Shown here: one piece after another, positions 1 through 17,161 of the stretch
How the letters are laid out: every line of letters begins with the position of its first letter
Numbering within the stretch: position 1 is the stretch's first letter
Source: Glandiceps talaboti
Lineage: Eukaryota > Hemichordata > Enteropneusta > Spengelidae
Reading direction: 5' to 3'
Length of the DNA stretch: 27,500 nucleotides
Assembly: GCF_964340395.1 (NCBI RefSeq)
Contig: NC_135557.1
Coordinates: forward strand, 15,237,367-15,264,866
The notes under the pieces: generated by a model
What the model saw: only the letters and a program-made list of their open reading frames with translations
The model's database searches: none
What the model was told of the DNA's origin: nothing
Translations under genes and position numbers: made by a program

Positions 1-170
1 ACACAGCTTCTGTGTAAGATTTACTCCATGTATAAAAATATGATTTCCCTTCAAAGTTCTGTTCTGGTAGGTAGATATCTACAAATTAGAATTAATAGTT
101 ATATATTAGTTACGTATGTTTATGTCACCATTCTGTACCAATATTAATATGATGGCTTTCAATTTTTCAG

Positions 171-5378
<5,208 letters not shown>

Positions 5379-5716
5379 ATTCGAATTGATCAACATCAAC
5401 TATTGCTACCGATGACATAATTACAATTTTAAAGAAAAATTCATTATTTTTGCTAGATTATGCCCTACTTTGATTGAAGGGTCATTGACCTGTCGTCAAG
5501 ATCATGACATCACCGTCTACTATTATCATTAAGATAGATAAGAACACAGTACGCATGACTCAAATAACATGAATTCATTTATCAATATTGTTGGAATGGT
5601 GAAAGGACATAGAAACTCCCTTTCCTATTAAGGTTTACATTCAATTTGTCTAATCTCCAGCTCCATGAGAAAATTAGTGAACCAAATTTGACGGCAACAG
5701 GCTGTTTGCGATTGTA

Positions 5717-5870
5717 TGCTCCCCAGTGAGTTGAGGAAGTATAAAAGGCCGTTGACCGTTGTGCCGATATAGATCCGAGCCAGGGGTAATAATTGTAAAG
5801 CGCTTTGAGCACTGGGTGGGAAAGCGTTATATAAGAACCAACATTATTATTATTATTATTATCAACATTA
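5717..5870 (+). mobile_element. Retroelement 3' tail (LINE/SINE type) ending in (ATT)n
   Basis: The block attgtaaagcgctttgagc (from about 5792), followed by aaagcgttatataagaacca (5821-5840) and (ATT)n (5842-5862), matches the kind of 3' tail shared by L2/CR1-like LINEs and partner SINEs in many aquatic animals. The similar upstream part (about 5717-5790) may belong to it. It lies in the 3' UTR of the XDH/AOX-like gene. There is no coding part; family assignment is from memory. Confidence 0.5.
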
Positions 5871-6106
5871 TAATTAGGAAGATAATCGAAAAGTTCAATC
5901 AATTCAAAACATGTATATTGCCACCAACGCAAAATATGTAAACTTTAAAACCAACAGATCACTATTGACTGAATCAAAAGCATTTGCAAAAGCTATCTTG
6001 AAAAATGAAAAGATGTTGCATAGAATTTAGTATTTAGGAACCAATGAAATAGTCGGTATGATGAACAAGTTGTTTACATTTTCCATAGTACATTGTAAAA
6101 TGTGTC

Positions 6107-6112
6107 AATAAA
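6107..6112 (+). promoter_or_regulatory. Candidate poly(A) signal AATAAA
   Basis: A canonical hexamer lies about 730 bases after the stop of the XDH/AOX-like gene, preceded by an AT-rich stretch. It could be chance in AT-rich DNA. Confidence 0.4.
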
Positions 6113-6892
6113 CCAATAACCGTTGATATGTCAATATAGCCATGTGATATTACTTTACCAGCTAAGATGTACATTGGTGTTGTTACCTTGATACATGTTT
6201 ATGTTTCATGTTTATCGTGCTGAGATTGACTATGGTTACGTTCCCTTTGGTTTCGAAAAGGTCAATTATTAACAATTCCAAAAGTTATTTTGGAAATCTT
6301 CGTGGAGTATTTTGGTATTTTACTTTTTATCATGATGCCTTGGGTAGTATGGCTGTAATATTTGTTGACTGTAACATGAATTTGTACATTGTACTTTTTG
6401 TCCAAACCCTAGGTTAAACCCCATCTCTAGTATTAAGTATCCAGGGCCACGTCACGTTGTCAGAATAATACCATGCCACGTCTTTTAATGTCTGTACATG
6501 TGTAAACAACCCTTGATATTTCTAACCCTCTGAACGCCTATCGCAACATTCATGCACGTTGTGTAGGACTGGTTAGGAAGTACCTTACCGAAGATCACTG
6601 TATTCCGTGAAAGCAAACATTGCACTACACCAAAAACACTCGATCAGTTGTAATTATCAAAATCACAATATATGCTGAAGTCGAAACCAAGACCCTCAAA
6701 ATACTAGGCAGGCGCACTGCAACCCCCCCCCCCCGACCAATCGATGTCATTGCTACACGACATAACCCCTCTATCGTACTTCACATACAATTTCGTGATT
6801 CTCGTTCTATACCATCTCCGGAGCTCTTTAAGACACTTTTCCCTGCGAGATAAATAAGGTGCAAGATATAAGTGTTGCGAGGAACTAGAGTC

Positions 6893-6973
6893 GGCTTCTA
6901 TCTCAGCACTCCATGGCACTCACATATGGTACTCCATGGCTTCTATCTCAGCACTCCATGACACTCACACTAT
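6893..6973. repeat. Two-copy 46-bp tandem duplication
   Basis: The block starting ggcttctatctcagcactcc occurs at 6893 and again at 6939, with one or two differences within about 33 bases. Confidence 0.8.
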
Positions 6974-8172
6974 CACACTTGGCCCAGGGCTCAGAATTAG
7001 TCACGTCTGAGAAGAGATTTCGACTTGCCAGAATCATCTAACCGAGTGATTGCTGGATGATTTAATTCTCATTTTAAGACCATTCGAATACAATGAGATG
7101 AATGTACACAAAGATTAAAACAGAAAATCACGCCACAAAATCACGCCATTTGTCATATGTAAAAAGTATTCTAAAAGTCACTGATGAAATTGGCCATTAA
7201 AAACACAAACAAACACATAAATAAAATAAATGAATAAATATTAACAAACAACAAACAAACAAACAGGCAGACACAGACAGACAACAACGAAGCAATGTAC
7301 AGCGTGTTTTAATAGTGTTGTAGGTAATATTCAAATTATAAATATAAGAAGAGATAACTGAATACAAAATATATTCTATTTCTCATTCAAATGATGATAT
7401 GCTGTATGGAAGGAAATCTTTGTTTCCAAAGATACACGTTCTATGTGTATATATTGTAACCCATTGTCCATTTTAACACAATTAGCCATTCGTGTCATGT
7501 TCTACCAGTTTAATTCACCCATAGTTATAAATAAGAAATATCTATGAATATTTAATGATAGTGTAACAAATAGAGAGGGGATAACTCTAATGTTAACGAA
7601 ACCTCCTCCAATGTTACTCTCTCTCTCTCCACTCCGTAGACGGGATCGACTTGGACTTTTAGGGAATTAGCTCAGACTACACACAATGTTCATGGTTAAC
7701 CTGGATCATTTAGAAGTGGCCACGGAACAGATAGAAGCTAATGTCTAGGCCTAGCTGTTGCCTTCAGCTCCAACTTCCAAAGAATGAATTCATAATTTAT
7801 TTCAACATTAAATTCTTATAAACATAGAATATACATTTGGGTGATAAAGTAATCAGCACCATAAATGACTAAAACGGAAGTATTGCCGTCGCCTTAATTC
7901 AATGCAAATGATATTGACAAATATAAAAACGAGCTAAACAATGTGATCACATCATTGTTCTTCCAAATGTCTGTAATTAGTCATTTTTTGACACTGTTGA
8001 TCTTTTAATAACTTAATGTTGTCATCTTAGAAGAATACTATTCGCGAAATGCAAACATTAAGTATTAATTCATGACAGCTGAGAGTTCACGGTGACCTCG
8101 CAAAACATCAAAACTTAGCGAATATTAAAAAGTTGTATTCTGTCATCCGTAACAATATCCCCTCCTTCCAAA

Positions 8173-8192
8173 GTGTGACGTTCCCGTCACAC
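8173..8192. repeat. Perfect inverted repeat, 8-bp arms, TTCC loop
   Basis: GTGTGACG (8173-8180) pairs with CGTCACAC (8185-8192). The arms contain opposed TGACG/CGTCA half-sites like those bound by CREB/ATF factors. No gene start is visible nearby, so a regulatory role is speculative. Confidence 0.5.
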
Positions 8193-9061
8193 ATTAAAAT
8201 ATTCAAAATAATTGCCATTCATTAATGGACTTCTTTGATGATCTTGTAAATCGATTATTGTTATTGTGCACATGACAGCTGTGGTCGGAGGAATGTCCAA
8301 TTTTAGATAAAGTTACTTTTTTCTTCAAATAATACAATTATTGTCTTAATATTATATGATCGAAGGCATGGGAAAATTAGAACAACTGCCACATAAAGCC
8401 TCAACCAACTGTTCTTGAGTTTGGAGAAAAATCATTTCAGCTTTGATCTTGAAACAAAACATATCAGATAACATAAAACATGTAAATATCGATTGACAAA
8501 AGAATTTAGATTAGTTTACTGAGGTCAAAAGGTCACGTACTATTCAAATACGTCAAGTGTTTACTCAATACTATATCATCTGTACTCTGTAAGGTCGTCA
8601 TGACGGGCGCCCTCACACATCGGTCAACCCCCTCGGCAGGTGAGGAAGCAACGACCCGACGTATTGTCTGTGTGTTCGATAGTCGGTGAATCTAGTCATT
8701 TGTCTTGTTTTCATTCGTGAACAATAATACTGTTGATCCATTGCCGATTTTCATCAGAGTCAGTAATTTGTTATAATAAACGAAGGACAAGATTTTTACT
8801 TTTAACTTTATTAGGGAGTGATTTCAATGTATTAAAATACTGCCACCACCGGGTACATGGCATTAGTTAGCTGAGGGCCAGAGCTCCTCCCCTAGGACTA
8901 GTCATGTACGCTACCGATACTGTGTGGACCAATTTGCCAATATACTTGCTCAAGGACAATGTCCCCAGTACGTGTTATTGCATATTGTACCCCCTCATCT
9001 CTTGTGACATTAACTTCATTACTAACATCGCAATTAATAATTGGTTTATTACATGGTCAAC

Positions 9062-9368
9062 AGAGGGTTGTCGGTGGCCGAGTGATCAACTCTCTTACCT
9101 CTGCAGTCTGTGTCCAAACCCGTTAAGTGTCGGCTGGGTTTGAATAAAATTAAAATTTATTCAGGTCTACGTATAAGGGTGACACTCAGTTTGACCCTGC
9201 CAAACAACGAATGTTTTCCCCGGGCACTTCGGGTTCCTCCTGCTTCTTCAACACGAGTATAGGGTACTAGGGCGCTGCTCTTGCGGCGACCGTTCAACAT
9301 ATTTCCGAATTAATTTGGATGAATAATATTGTTTGTTTATTTATTTATTTATTTATGTATGTATGTAT

Positions 9369-9403
<35 letters not shown>
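9062..9403 (+). mobile_element. tRNA-derived SINE with (TTTA)n tail
   Basis: The tRNA-like head carries an A-box match TGGCCGAGTGA (9075-9085), one base from the Leu/Ser-type box TGGCCGAGTGG. A weakened B-box GGTTTGAATAA follows at about 9137-9147, at tRNA-like spacing. A body with ttttccccgggcacttcggg (from about 9213) then gttcctcc follows; this kind of block recurs in SINEs of marine invertebrates. The element ends with a TTTA/TGTA tail (about 9333-9403). The B-box decay suggests an old, inactive copy. Exact ends are uncertain and no target-site duplication was established. Confidence 0.75.
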
Positions 9404-9404
<1 letters not shown>

Positions 9405-10690
9405 GTACAAATTTACACAGTATCCAATTATCTTCGAAAAAAGGTAACACAAAAGGTACGTTTTCGTACAGACAAGAAATGTTTCTATATTGTCTGTGGG
9501 CTTCGAGAGGAGCGTTACAGTAAATTCGCAACTAAATACAATAGGCGTTTCTAATCTGTTGTTTGGTAGGCTGGTGAGAGATATAGCCATCGGCCTGGTG
9601 GGAACTATCTACCCTTGCTTCAGACAACTAAAAGAGCTCTGGCTCAGATCACACACACACAAAAGATTCTGAAGTCCTTGTCATGTGCATATACCCTACA
9701 CGAGTAGGGTCTATGCTCTGGACGTAGACCGTCGACTCGTGGATTGTACCATGCACCATGATGTCCATGCAACCTAGGAATAGTTGAAACAGACCAAGAT
9801 GTATGGTTATCCAAGTACACCCAAATCGAGGTGGGTGGTAGTTTTTCTCTAGCTAGTTCCTCCTGGTCTTTATTAAAACTCTCACTTTAAGAAATGTGTT
9901 TACATTATGTAGATTTTATTATTAGTTGAATCTGTACTAGCTGCATCCGGGACATTTTCTTTCATCAACTAACAAAAGAAATGTTCACTAATAACTGGTC
10001 AATTCTAAAGAATGTTATATTTGTTGATTAGTGGTCAATGTTATCCATAGGTGATGTAGTGACACTTTGGTTTTAAATTTGTCAATATTTTAAAACTACA
10101 CTAGTTGTAATTATAACTGGAGTATATTTTTCGATAAGACAACCACAATATATAAAATTTTATAATTTGATCGGGGGGTGATATTATCCACAAGTAGTAC
10201 ACAAACAGGTTGCAATGATGATCGCCGTCGAGGGCGTTTAGTTGTGGGTACTGATCTAAAAATCAATTAGATTTAATTCATCATGTAATCACATATATAT
10301 GTTCAATATATGTAGTTTATTACCATACATATACGATTTATTTTACAGTTCGTACTATAAAGTAAATAAAGTTTGGTTATTAGGTAATGGGAGTCAGAAA
10401 ACTAGCATAATGTTAGTCGAGTCTGAACCCACAGACACTGGAATGTTACAAAGTTATTATTAAAGTAGGGTAACTAGAGGCCAGTGTAAAGTATACAGCT
10501 ACCACAAATGCGTTTCCCACAGGTTATGCAATACTGTTTACGGTGTACAACTTACTAGAAAGTTACTGTACCATACAAAACATTTTCAAAAACACATTCC
10601 ATTTGCCCCTAGTGCATTCAGAATTCTAAACTGTAAAAGTTACAACACTAACTCTACGCATTGAAGCTGTTTATATAGAGTAACATGAGT
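9404..10690. other. Intergenic; no gene seen
   Basis: There are only short chance reading frames. Two small adjacent hairpins occur: accctacacgagtagggt (about 9693-9710) and the overlapping gtcta...tagac pair (about 9709-9729). Nothing else is recognised up to the start of the tandem array. Confidence 0.55.
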
Positions 10691-11127
10691 ATAAATGTAT
10701 TGCCCTATAGAGCAGGCCACTATCGGTACGAGGTAATGAATTGGGGTCTATCCCAAAGAGCATAATGGAAAATTTCTAAAGTGCAGTCTGTCAACAGAAA
10801 GGGGTATTGAGCACGGGGTCGATCGACAAGCCGGAGAAAAGCTTACGCCTTTGTTAGGCCACGTAAAAATAAACACTGTGTTTGAAAAGTGAAGGTAATT
10901 AAATCTGTAAAAACATATGCCAACTGGAAGGATAAAAGACATTCAATGAAGTACTCACTGAGCACGTCATAGAAATAACCGATAAACCAGTAGTGATACA
11001 GACAAACGTTAAAGAACCTATATGTCGTGACTCAGCATTACACTATTTTTGATCCATTGACAGTCTCCACTGAGGCCCAACTAGCAAGCAAACATCAACA
11101 CTAACATGCAAAAATCCCCCTCCTCCT

Positions 11128-11249
<122 letters not shown>

Positions 11250-12521
11250 ATGTATTCTCGAAAATTAGTTAATGATATTATAATGCATTATATGAGGAAT
11301 GGAAACACGTAAGAGCTGAAGTCATCCACTAGTCTAGCTGATCAATATCAATATGAACACAGTATATTTCTAAACCATGTGCTACATGCTTCCATTAATC
11401 ATCATGTTGACAGGAGAGCAAGACTCTTTATCATACAATTTGCCAGTGTCTACTTTGTCGGGGAGTTAGAGCTATACCCAAATAAACCAAATTTATGATC
11501 GCCTCAATGAAGTATCGTCATATCGTAAAGCGTAAAATGGAACAATTATATAGTGCAGGTCATAAACTATAAGAGATTGTGATTGGTGGTTTATCCCATG
11601 GAGTATAATTTGAAAGTTATATAACTGTTAGTAATGAATATTGAATTGACAGTTTATCCCAAAGAGTATAGTTACTGTGGGAAAGTTCTATAGTGCTGTC
11701 CATAAAATGTAAAGAATATTTAATTGATGGTCTATCACAAAGATTATACTAATGGAAATGTTCTATAGTTCAGTCCAAACACTCTAAGGCGTGTAGGACT
11801 ATCACCAAGCTTCCTTTCACATGTTTTAAGGTTAAATGTCAAATTAATACACACCATGTTTGAAAAGTGAGGGTCATTAAATATGAAAAGAACGCATGCC
11901 AAGCTTAAAATTCAGTCCAATTTACTGACAGAACAATACACTTGTATTTAGCGAAATAAAACTTTACTCCCTAAGCACGTCATAGAAATAACCGATTAAC
12001 CAGTAGAGATTCAAACAAACGTTAAAGAACCTACATGTCGTGAACATTCATGACACCAGTTTTAATCCATTGATATTCTCCACTGAGGCCAAACTAGCAA
12101 GCAAATATCAATATTAGCAGGCGAAAATCCACCCTCCTCATTCCCTCCCTCCCTCTCCCCCTCTTTCTTTCTTTCTTTCTCTCTCTTCCTTTCTCCATCC
12201 TTCCCTCCCTCCCTCCCTCCCTTCCCCCCTATCTCTCAGAAATATATTCTCGAATATTAGTCAATGATAGTATAGTGCATTATGTTAGGAATTTAAACAA
12301 GCGACCTATCGATAAGAATAACTCCGCTGTTCTTTTTAGTTTTTATTTTGGTAGTGATGTAATAAAGTGGTTAGTGTTTTCATATGATGTCTCACTATAA
12401 AACACATTTTACACAGAAATTTGGTAAAATATTGCACTTTTATACCATAGTCATCATTTTATAGAAAAAAATTACTGTTATGAAAATTACACAAAATCTC
12501 AGAAAAATAATGACTGGGAAA

Positions 12522-12524
<3 letters not shown>

Positions 12525-12557
<33 letters not shown>

Positions 12558-12578
12558 TACATACATACACACACACAA
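12525..12578. repeat. (CG)/(CA)/(CATA) microsatellite
   Basis: A short GC alternation leads into CA repeats and three CATA units, inside the 2.2-kb insertion. Confidence 0.9.
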
Positions 12579-13114
12579 AGGATTTTTGAGGTTGGCTATA
12601 AATAATTCCAGTGTCTTACAGCTTTAACCCTCTAAAATCTTAATAATTAATGAAATAAACTAGGGATCTAAAATAATTCTGAGGCAATTCAAATTTCAAT
12701 TTTCTAACAAATTTACCAAAACACTGTCCATAAGGTTAATTGTCAACAACATTCAACTTGTAGTAGACGTAACATCATCTAATATTTAAATTTACGGAGT
12801 GTCTTGTGACCAGTGCCTGTCAGCAGACTCGGCCAATTTTTTTCATTATTCCATTGTATTTAAACCTTGTACTTGACATTTCGCAATATTTATAATTCTC
12901 AACCAAATACCTCAACATGCTTCACCTCGTTCGTATTCAAAGCATCCCTGGTATGATCACTGACATGACTAGAGAGAACCATTTTCGGATCTATTTTATA
13001 TGTAAAACGCGGGGAAAGATATGCAAAACATAATGCAAAGTCTGAAGCCAAATTAAAGTTGTAATTTTTTTAATTACTTTTACTTGCCAAATATTTGCAT
13101 TTTGGAAATGGCAA

Positions 13115-13176
13115 GACATGTTCATGTCGATACATAACAGATAACTAACATTAGTTATCTGTGTTTACATGTAAAC
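13115..13176. repeat. Cluster of three perfect palindromes
   Basis: GACATG-TT-CATGTC lies at 13115-13128. A 12-bp-arm hairpin follows at 13137-13162 (ACAGATAACTAA, loop CA, TTAGTTATCTGT). GTTTACATGTAAAC lies at 13163-13176, directly abutting it. All three are exact and lie within 62 bases inside the 2.2-kb insertion. Confidence 0.9.
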
Positions 13177-13386
13177 TGTCGGCCAATAAACACAGTTTGG
13201 TCGATTCACTGTACATACTGCCTTTAACTTCACCCGCACATCTTTATGGCCTAGGCATGCCTTGCCTTGCTTACGCGAGTTGTCTTCATTCTAGTTCACT
13301 GTCACTCCAAATTACATGACAATATAGAATTAATCACAAATTGAATGTTATCTGAAAACATCAAACGTTTATAGTGGGTCTGAAGT

Positions 13387-13803
13387 GTGATTTTAGTGAG
13401 TATCAAAAACTCCCGCATTAACTGGTTGTGGAAAATTGCCCGGTCGAACAAGACCAGCTTCAACTTCCGGGTCAAATCAGTCATTTTCTACCAAAAATTC
13501 TTGAACAGTCCAGACCGTTACACAATGATCCTACTAACTTGCCATAGTTATTTAAAACACATAAAAATCCACCTTTTTGTGAAATTTGTAAACTTTCCGG
13601 TCCGTATTGAGGAAACTATGAGCGAAAAACCGGGTCGAAATTTCAGGGCCTCAAGTATGTGTCCCGAATTCGTCGGAAAATCAGTATTCCTAAATGTAAT
13701 GCCAAAATTTATTTTGCTGGCACAAAAGAAGAGATATCAGTTAAGGTTTAGGCGTTTTCAGTATCTAAAATGGGAGTATCTGGTGAAAGTTATGGCGAGT
13801 TGA
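13387..13803 (+). other. Open frame of 138 codons, not recognised, doubtful gene
   Basis: The frame opens with a non-ATG TTG-type or intronic start region and ends in TGA. The product would be basic and rich in Lys, Arg, Phe and Leu, with no domain, motif or membrane segment I recognise. It is long for chance in AT-rich DNA and is the longest frame in the 2.2-kb insertion. It could be a decayed or novel element protein, or simply chance. Confidence 0.2.
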
Positions 13804-14338
13804 AAATACCGAAAAATAAGGCCTGTGAGCAGCCATTCAAAGTGTCGCTATCTGGAGGATAGATTGTATGCAAATGAAGGTATTGCAGACTGGCTGATTA
13901 TGTAGAAGGGGTGCAAAATTTGGATTTGAAATTTACAACCCTGTTTCGAACAAACACTTGTCATTTGGGCGCACAATGCATAGAATTCTGATTATAGCAC
14001 ATATTACATTGATTGTTTGACGACAATAGTGTCTTTTGAAAAGTGGCAGCTTACTTAAAGTCTCGTGGACTGATTTCGAATATGGCGTCGGTCACAATGC
14101 TCATTAACATATTAATTTTTTTGTTAATTTACAAAAAAAATCATAAAAAATAGAAAAGAAGATGTGCTGACTTGAAATTATGAAATCTGAGTAAGCTACC
14201 ACCTGCCCATCAACACCATAGATATGAAAGCAATCTGACAAGTAGTATTTGAGGAGATGATGAACATATCATTCTTTGAAAAAAAATCATAAAAAATTGA
14301 AAATGGCACAGATCAACTTGGCATGAACAAATCTGAAT

Positions 14339-14356
14339 CCCCCCCCCCCCCCCCCC
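14339..14356. repeat. Poly-C run
   Basis: About 18 consecutive C bases lie inside the 2.2-kb insertion. Confidence 0.9.
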
Positions 14357-15070
14357 AGTGAACATGCACACCAAATATCGAAGAATTCTGACTGTCACTT
14401 TCGGAGAAGATGATGAAAATATAAAAAGTTGACGGACACCAATGATTCACCTAAACTCTTTACCTCAATACCAAACCTATACCTAAAGCTATGCTTTCAG
14501 CTTTTGCTGACAGCGGAGCTAACAAATAAAAGTTGAAGTCATCCACTAGTCTTGCTAATCAATATCAAAGTGAACTCAGTAGATTTCCAAACCATGTGCT
14601 ACATGCTTCCATTAATAATCATGTTGATAGGAGAGCAAGATTCTTTATCATACAGTTTGCCAATGTCTACTTTGTCGTGGACTCAACTGATTACAGCAAC
14701 GGGTACAGCTATTTGTCTAGTAGCCGAATTGTAGAAGTGAACTCAATATACCATTAGCCAAGGGGTGTAGAAGCATTGGCCTATAGAATTGTAATGTTGT
14801 TCCAACAAGGTAAAACTAACTGTGATGCCCACTACAGAAAAGTTCCAATTACAATTAGCATGTAAAACTATCCTATCACCATGCTGGTTCTACGTTCAAC
14901 TTGTTTGATATATATGTGGTGTAAATGAATGGTATTACATCGTTATATCGTTCTACTGAAGCACATGACTTAGAGCTATACCCAAATAAACCAAATTTAT
15001 GATTGCCTCAATGAAGTGACAAACAAACAAGTGCCAGCTGTTGACACCTGTGGTATATTTGAACCAGTGG

Positions 15071-15345
15071 TATATCGTAAAGAGTAAAATGGAACAATGC
15101 TATAGTGCAGGTCGTAAAATGTAAGGAATAGTGATTGGTGGTTAATCGCATGGAGTATAATTTGAAAGTTATATAGCATAGTCCACGAACTGTTATTAAG
15201 GAATATTGAATTGACAATTTATCCCAAAGAGTATAAGTGGGAACGTTATATAGTGCCGTCCATGAACTGTACGGAATAGTGAATTGATGGTCTATCCCAA
15301 AGAGTATAATAATGGAAATGTTCTATAGTTCAGTCCAAAAAACTC
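15071..15345. repeat. Four ~73-bp sub-repeats inside an array unit
   Basis: Sub-repeats start at about 15071, 15142, 15217 and 15291. Each follows the scheme ttatcccaaagagtata, then ctatagtgc, then gtccatgaa, then ggaatattgaattgatgg, with divergence. The same block recurs in the other units (for example about 16461-16710 and 17765-18040), so the array is a repeat of repeats. Confidence 0.85.
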
Positions 15346-15682
15346 TAAGGCATGTAGGACTATCACCAAGCTTCCTTTCACATGTTTTAAAGTCAAAATA
15401 TAAATTAAAACTATGTTTAAAAAGTGAGGGTCATTAAGTCCCAAAACCATACGCCAAGGAATGAATTCAGTCCAATTTGGTGACAGTACAATACATTTTC
15501 TGAAAGATACAGTTTATCCCCTATGCACGATATAAATATAAAAATAGATAAATGTGCAGAAAAAAATTAAGCAAACCTATATATTCTGACTTGGAAGGAC
15601 ACCAGTTTCATTCACTTCACCGGCTACATTTAAGCCGAACAAGTAAGTCGAAGTCAACACCAGCAGGTAAGGAGAAACACAC

Positions 15683-15856
<174 letters not shown>

Positions 15857-17054
15857 GAAATGTATTCTCGAATATAAGGTAATGATTTTATATTGCATTA
15901 TATGAGGAATGGAAACATGTAAAGGTTGAAGTCATCCACTAGTCTTGCTGATCAATATCAAAGTGAACATAGTAGATTTCCAAACCATGTGCTACATGCT
16001 TCCATTAATAATCATGTTGACAGGAGAGCAAGATTCTTTATCATACAATTTGCCAATGTCTACTTTGTCGTTGAACAACTGATTACAACAACGGGTACAG
16101 CTATTTGTCTAGTAGCCGAATTGTAGAAGTGAACTCAATATACCATTAGCCAAGGGGTGTAGAAGCATTGGCCTATAGAATTGTAATGTTTTTCCAACAA
16201 GGTAAAACTAACTGTGATGCCCACTACAGAAAAGTTCCAATTACAATTAGCATGTACAGCTATCCCATCACCATGCTGGTTCTACGTTCAACTTGTTTGA
16301 TATATATGTGGTGTAAATGAATGATATTACATCGTTATATCGTTCTACTGAAGCACATGACTTAGAGCTATACCCAAATAAACCAAATTTATGATTGCCT
16401 CAATGAAGTGACAAACAAACAAGTGCCAGCTGTTGACACCTGTGGTATATTTGAACCAGTGGTATATCGTAAAGAGTAAAATGTAAGGGATAGTGATTGG
16501 TGGTTAATCGCATGGAGTATACTTTGAAAGTTCTATAGTGTAGTCCACGAACTGTTAGTAAGGAATATTGAATTGACGGTTTATCCCAAAGAGTATAGTG
16601 GGAAAGTTCTATAGTGCTGTCAACGAAATGTAAGGAATATTGAATTGATGGTCTATGACAAAGATTATACTAATGGAAATGTTCTATAGCTCAGTGGAAA
16701 AACTCTAAGGCATGTAGGACTATCACCAAGCTTCCTTTCACATGTTTTAAGGTCAAATGTAAAATTAATACACACCATGGTTGAAAAGTGAGCGTCATTA
16801 AATCTGAAAAAAAAAACATGCCAAGCTTAAAATTCAGTCCAATTTACTGACAGAACAATACACTTGTATTTAGCGAAATAAAACTTTACTCCCTAAGCAC
16901 GTCATAGAAATAACCGATAAACCAGTAGAGATTCAAACAAACGTTAAAGAACCTACATGTCGGGAACATTCATGACACCAGTTTTAATCCATTGACACTC
17001 TCCACTGAGGCCCAACGAGCAAGCAAACATCAACACTAACAGGCAAAAATCCGC

Positions 17055-17161
17055 CCTCCACATTCCCTCCCTCCCTCCCTCTCCCCCACTCTCATTCTCT
17101 CTTTCTCTTTCTCTTTCTTCCTTTCTCCCTCCCCTCCCTCCCTCCCTCCCTCCCCCTCTCT
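17055..17161 (+). repeat. Mixed CCCT/TTTC polypyrimidine tract of unit 3
   Basis: The position in the unit is the same as for the pure CT tracts, but it is built of CCCT, CTTT and CCT motifs. A closely similar tract is at 18392-18493. Confidence 0.95.

Larger units (their letters stand above)
5379..6130 (+). other. Probable 3' UTR and downstream flank of the XDH/AOX-like gene
   Basis: There is no coding continuation after the stop. The stretch contains a mobile-element tail at 5717-5870 and the hexamer AATAAA at 6107-6112, the best poly(A) signal in the first kilobase after the stop. The true transcript end is unknown; the UTR extent is inferred from that hexamer. Confidence 0.45.
6131..9060. 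other. Intergenic; no gene seen
   Basis: This stretch is AT-rich with only short chance reading frames and no recognisable protein motif or splice pattern. Minor features are a 12-base C run (6723-6734), a two-copy 46-bp tandem duplication (6893-6973), AAAC/AAAT-rich sequence around 7200-7265, and a perfect 8-bp hairpin (8173-8192). The stretch around 8590-8665 is slightly GC-richer and holds nothing I recognise. Confidence 0.6.
12319..14521. mobile_element. 2.2-kb insertion in array unit 2 with 12-bp terminal inverted repeats
   Basis: The unit sequence stops after aggaatttaaacaag (12301) and resumes at taaaagttgaagtcatcc (about 14527). In the other units these two parts are joined directly. 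Near the ends, TAACTCCGCTGT (12319-12330) is inversely repeated as ACAGCGGAGCTA (14510-14521), with one mismatch in 12. The outer TA pairs could be a TA target-site duplication, as in Tc1/mariner-like elements. About 17 bases at the left and 5 at the right lie between the inverted repeats and the unit sequence and are unexplained. The insertion holds a 138-codon open frame (13387-13803), a CA tract, palindromes and a C run. No transposase motif is visible, so it may be a non-autonomous element. Confidence 0.6.

Noticed and set aside
5582-5932. 116-codon minus-strand frame over the 3' UTR
   Set aside because: It crosses the (ATT)n tail as an Asn run and shows no domain; it lies antisense to the UTR of the XDH/AOX-like gene.
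8904-9143. 79-codon plus-strand frame
   Set aside because: Its end is the translated tRNA-like head of the SINE, and the rest shows no motif.
14460-14530. Helitron-type 3' end (hairpin CAGCTTTTGCTG followed by CTAA) at the end of the 2.2-kb insertion
   Set aside because: The next base is C rather than T and no TC start is seen at the left. The terminal inverted repeats favour a cut-and-paste-type element.
14533-14757. A 74-codon frame in the array unit, partly shared by the next unit
   Set aside because: It opens without a solid ATG, is frameshifted in unit 3 (about 15926-16126) and has an early stop in units 4 and 5, so it is not conserved as a protein.
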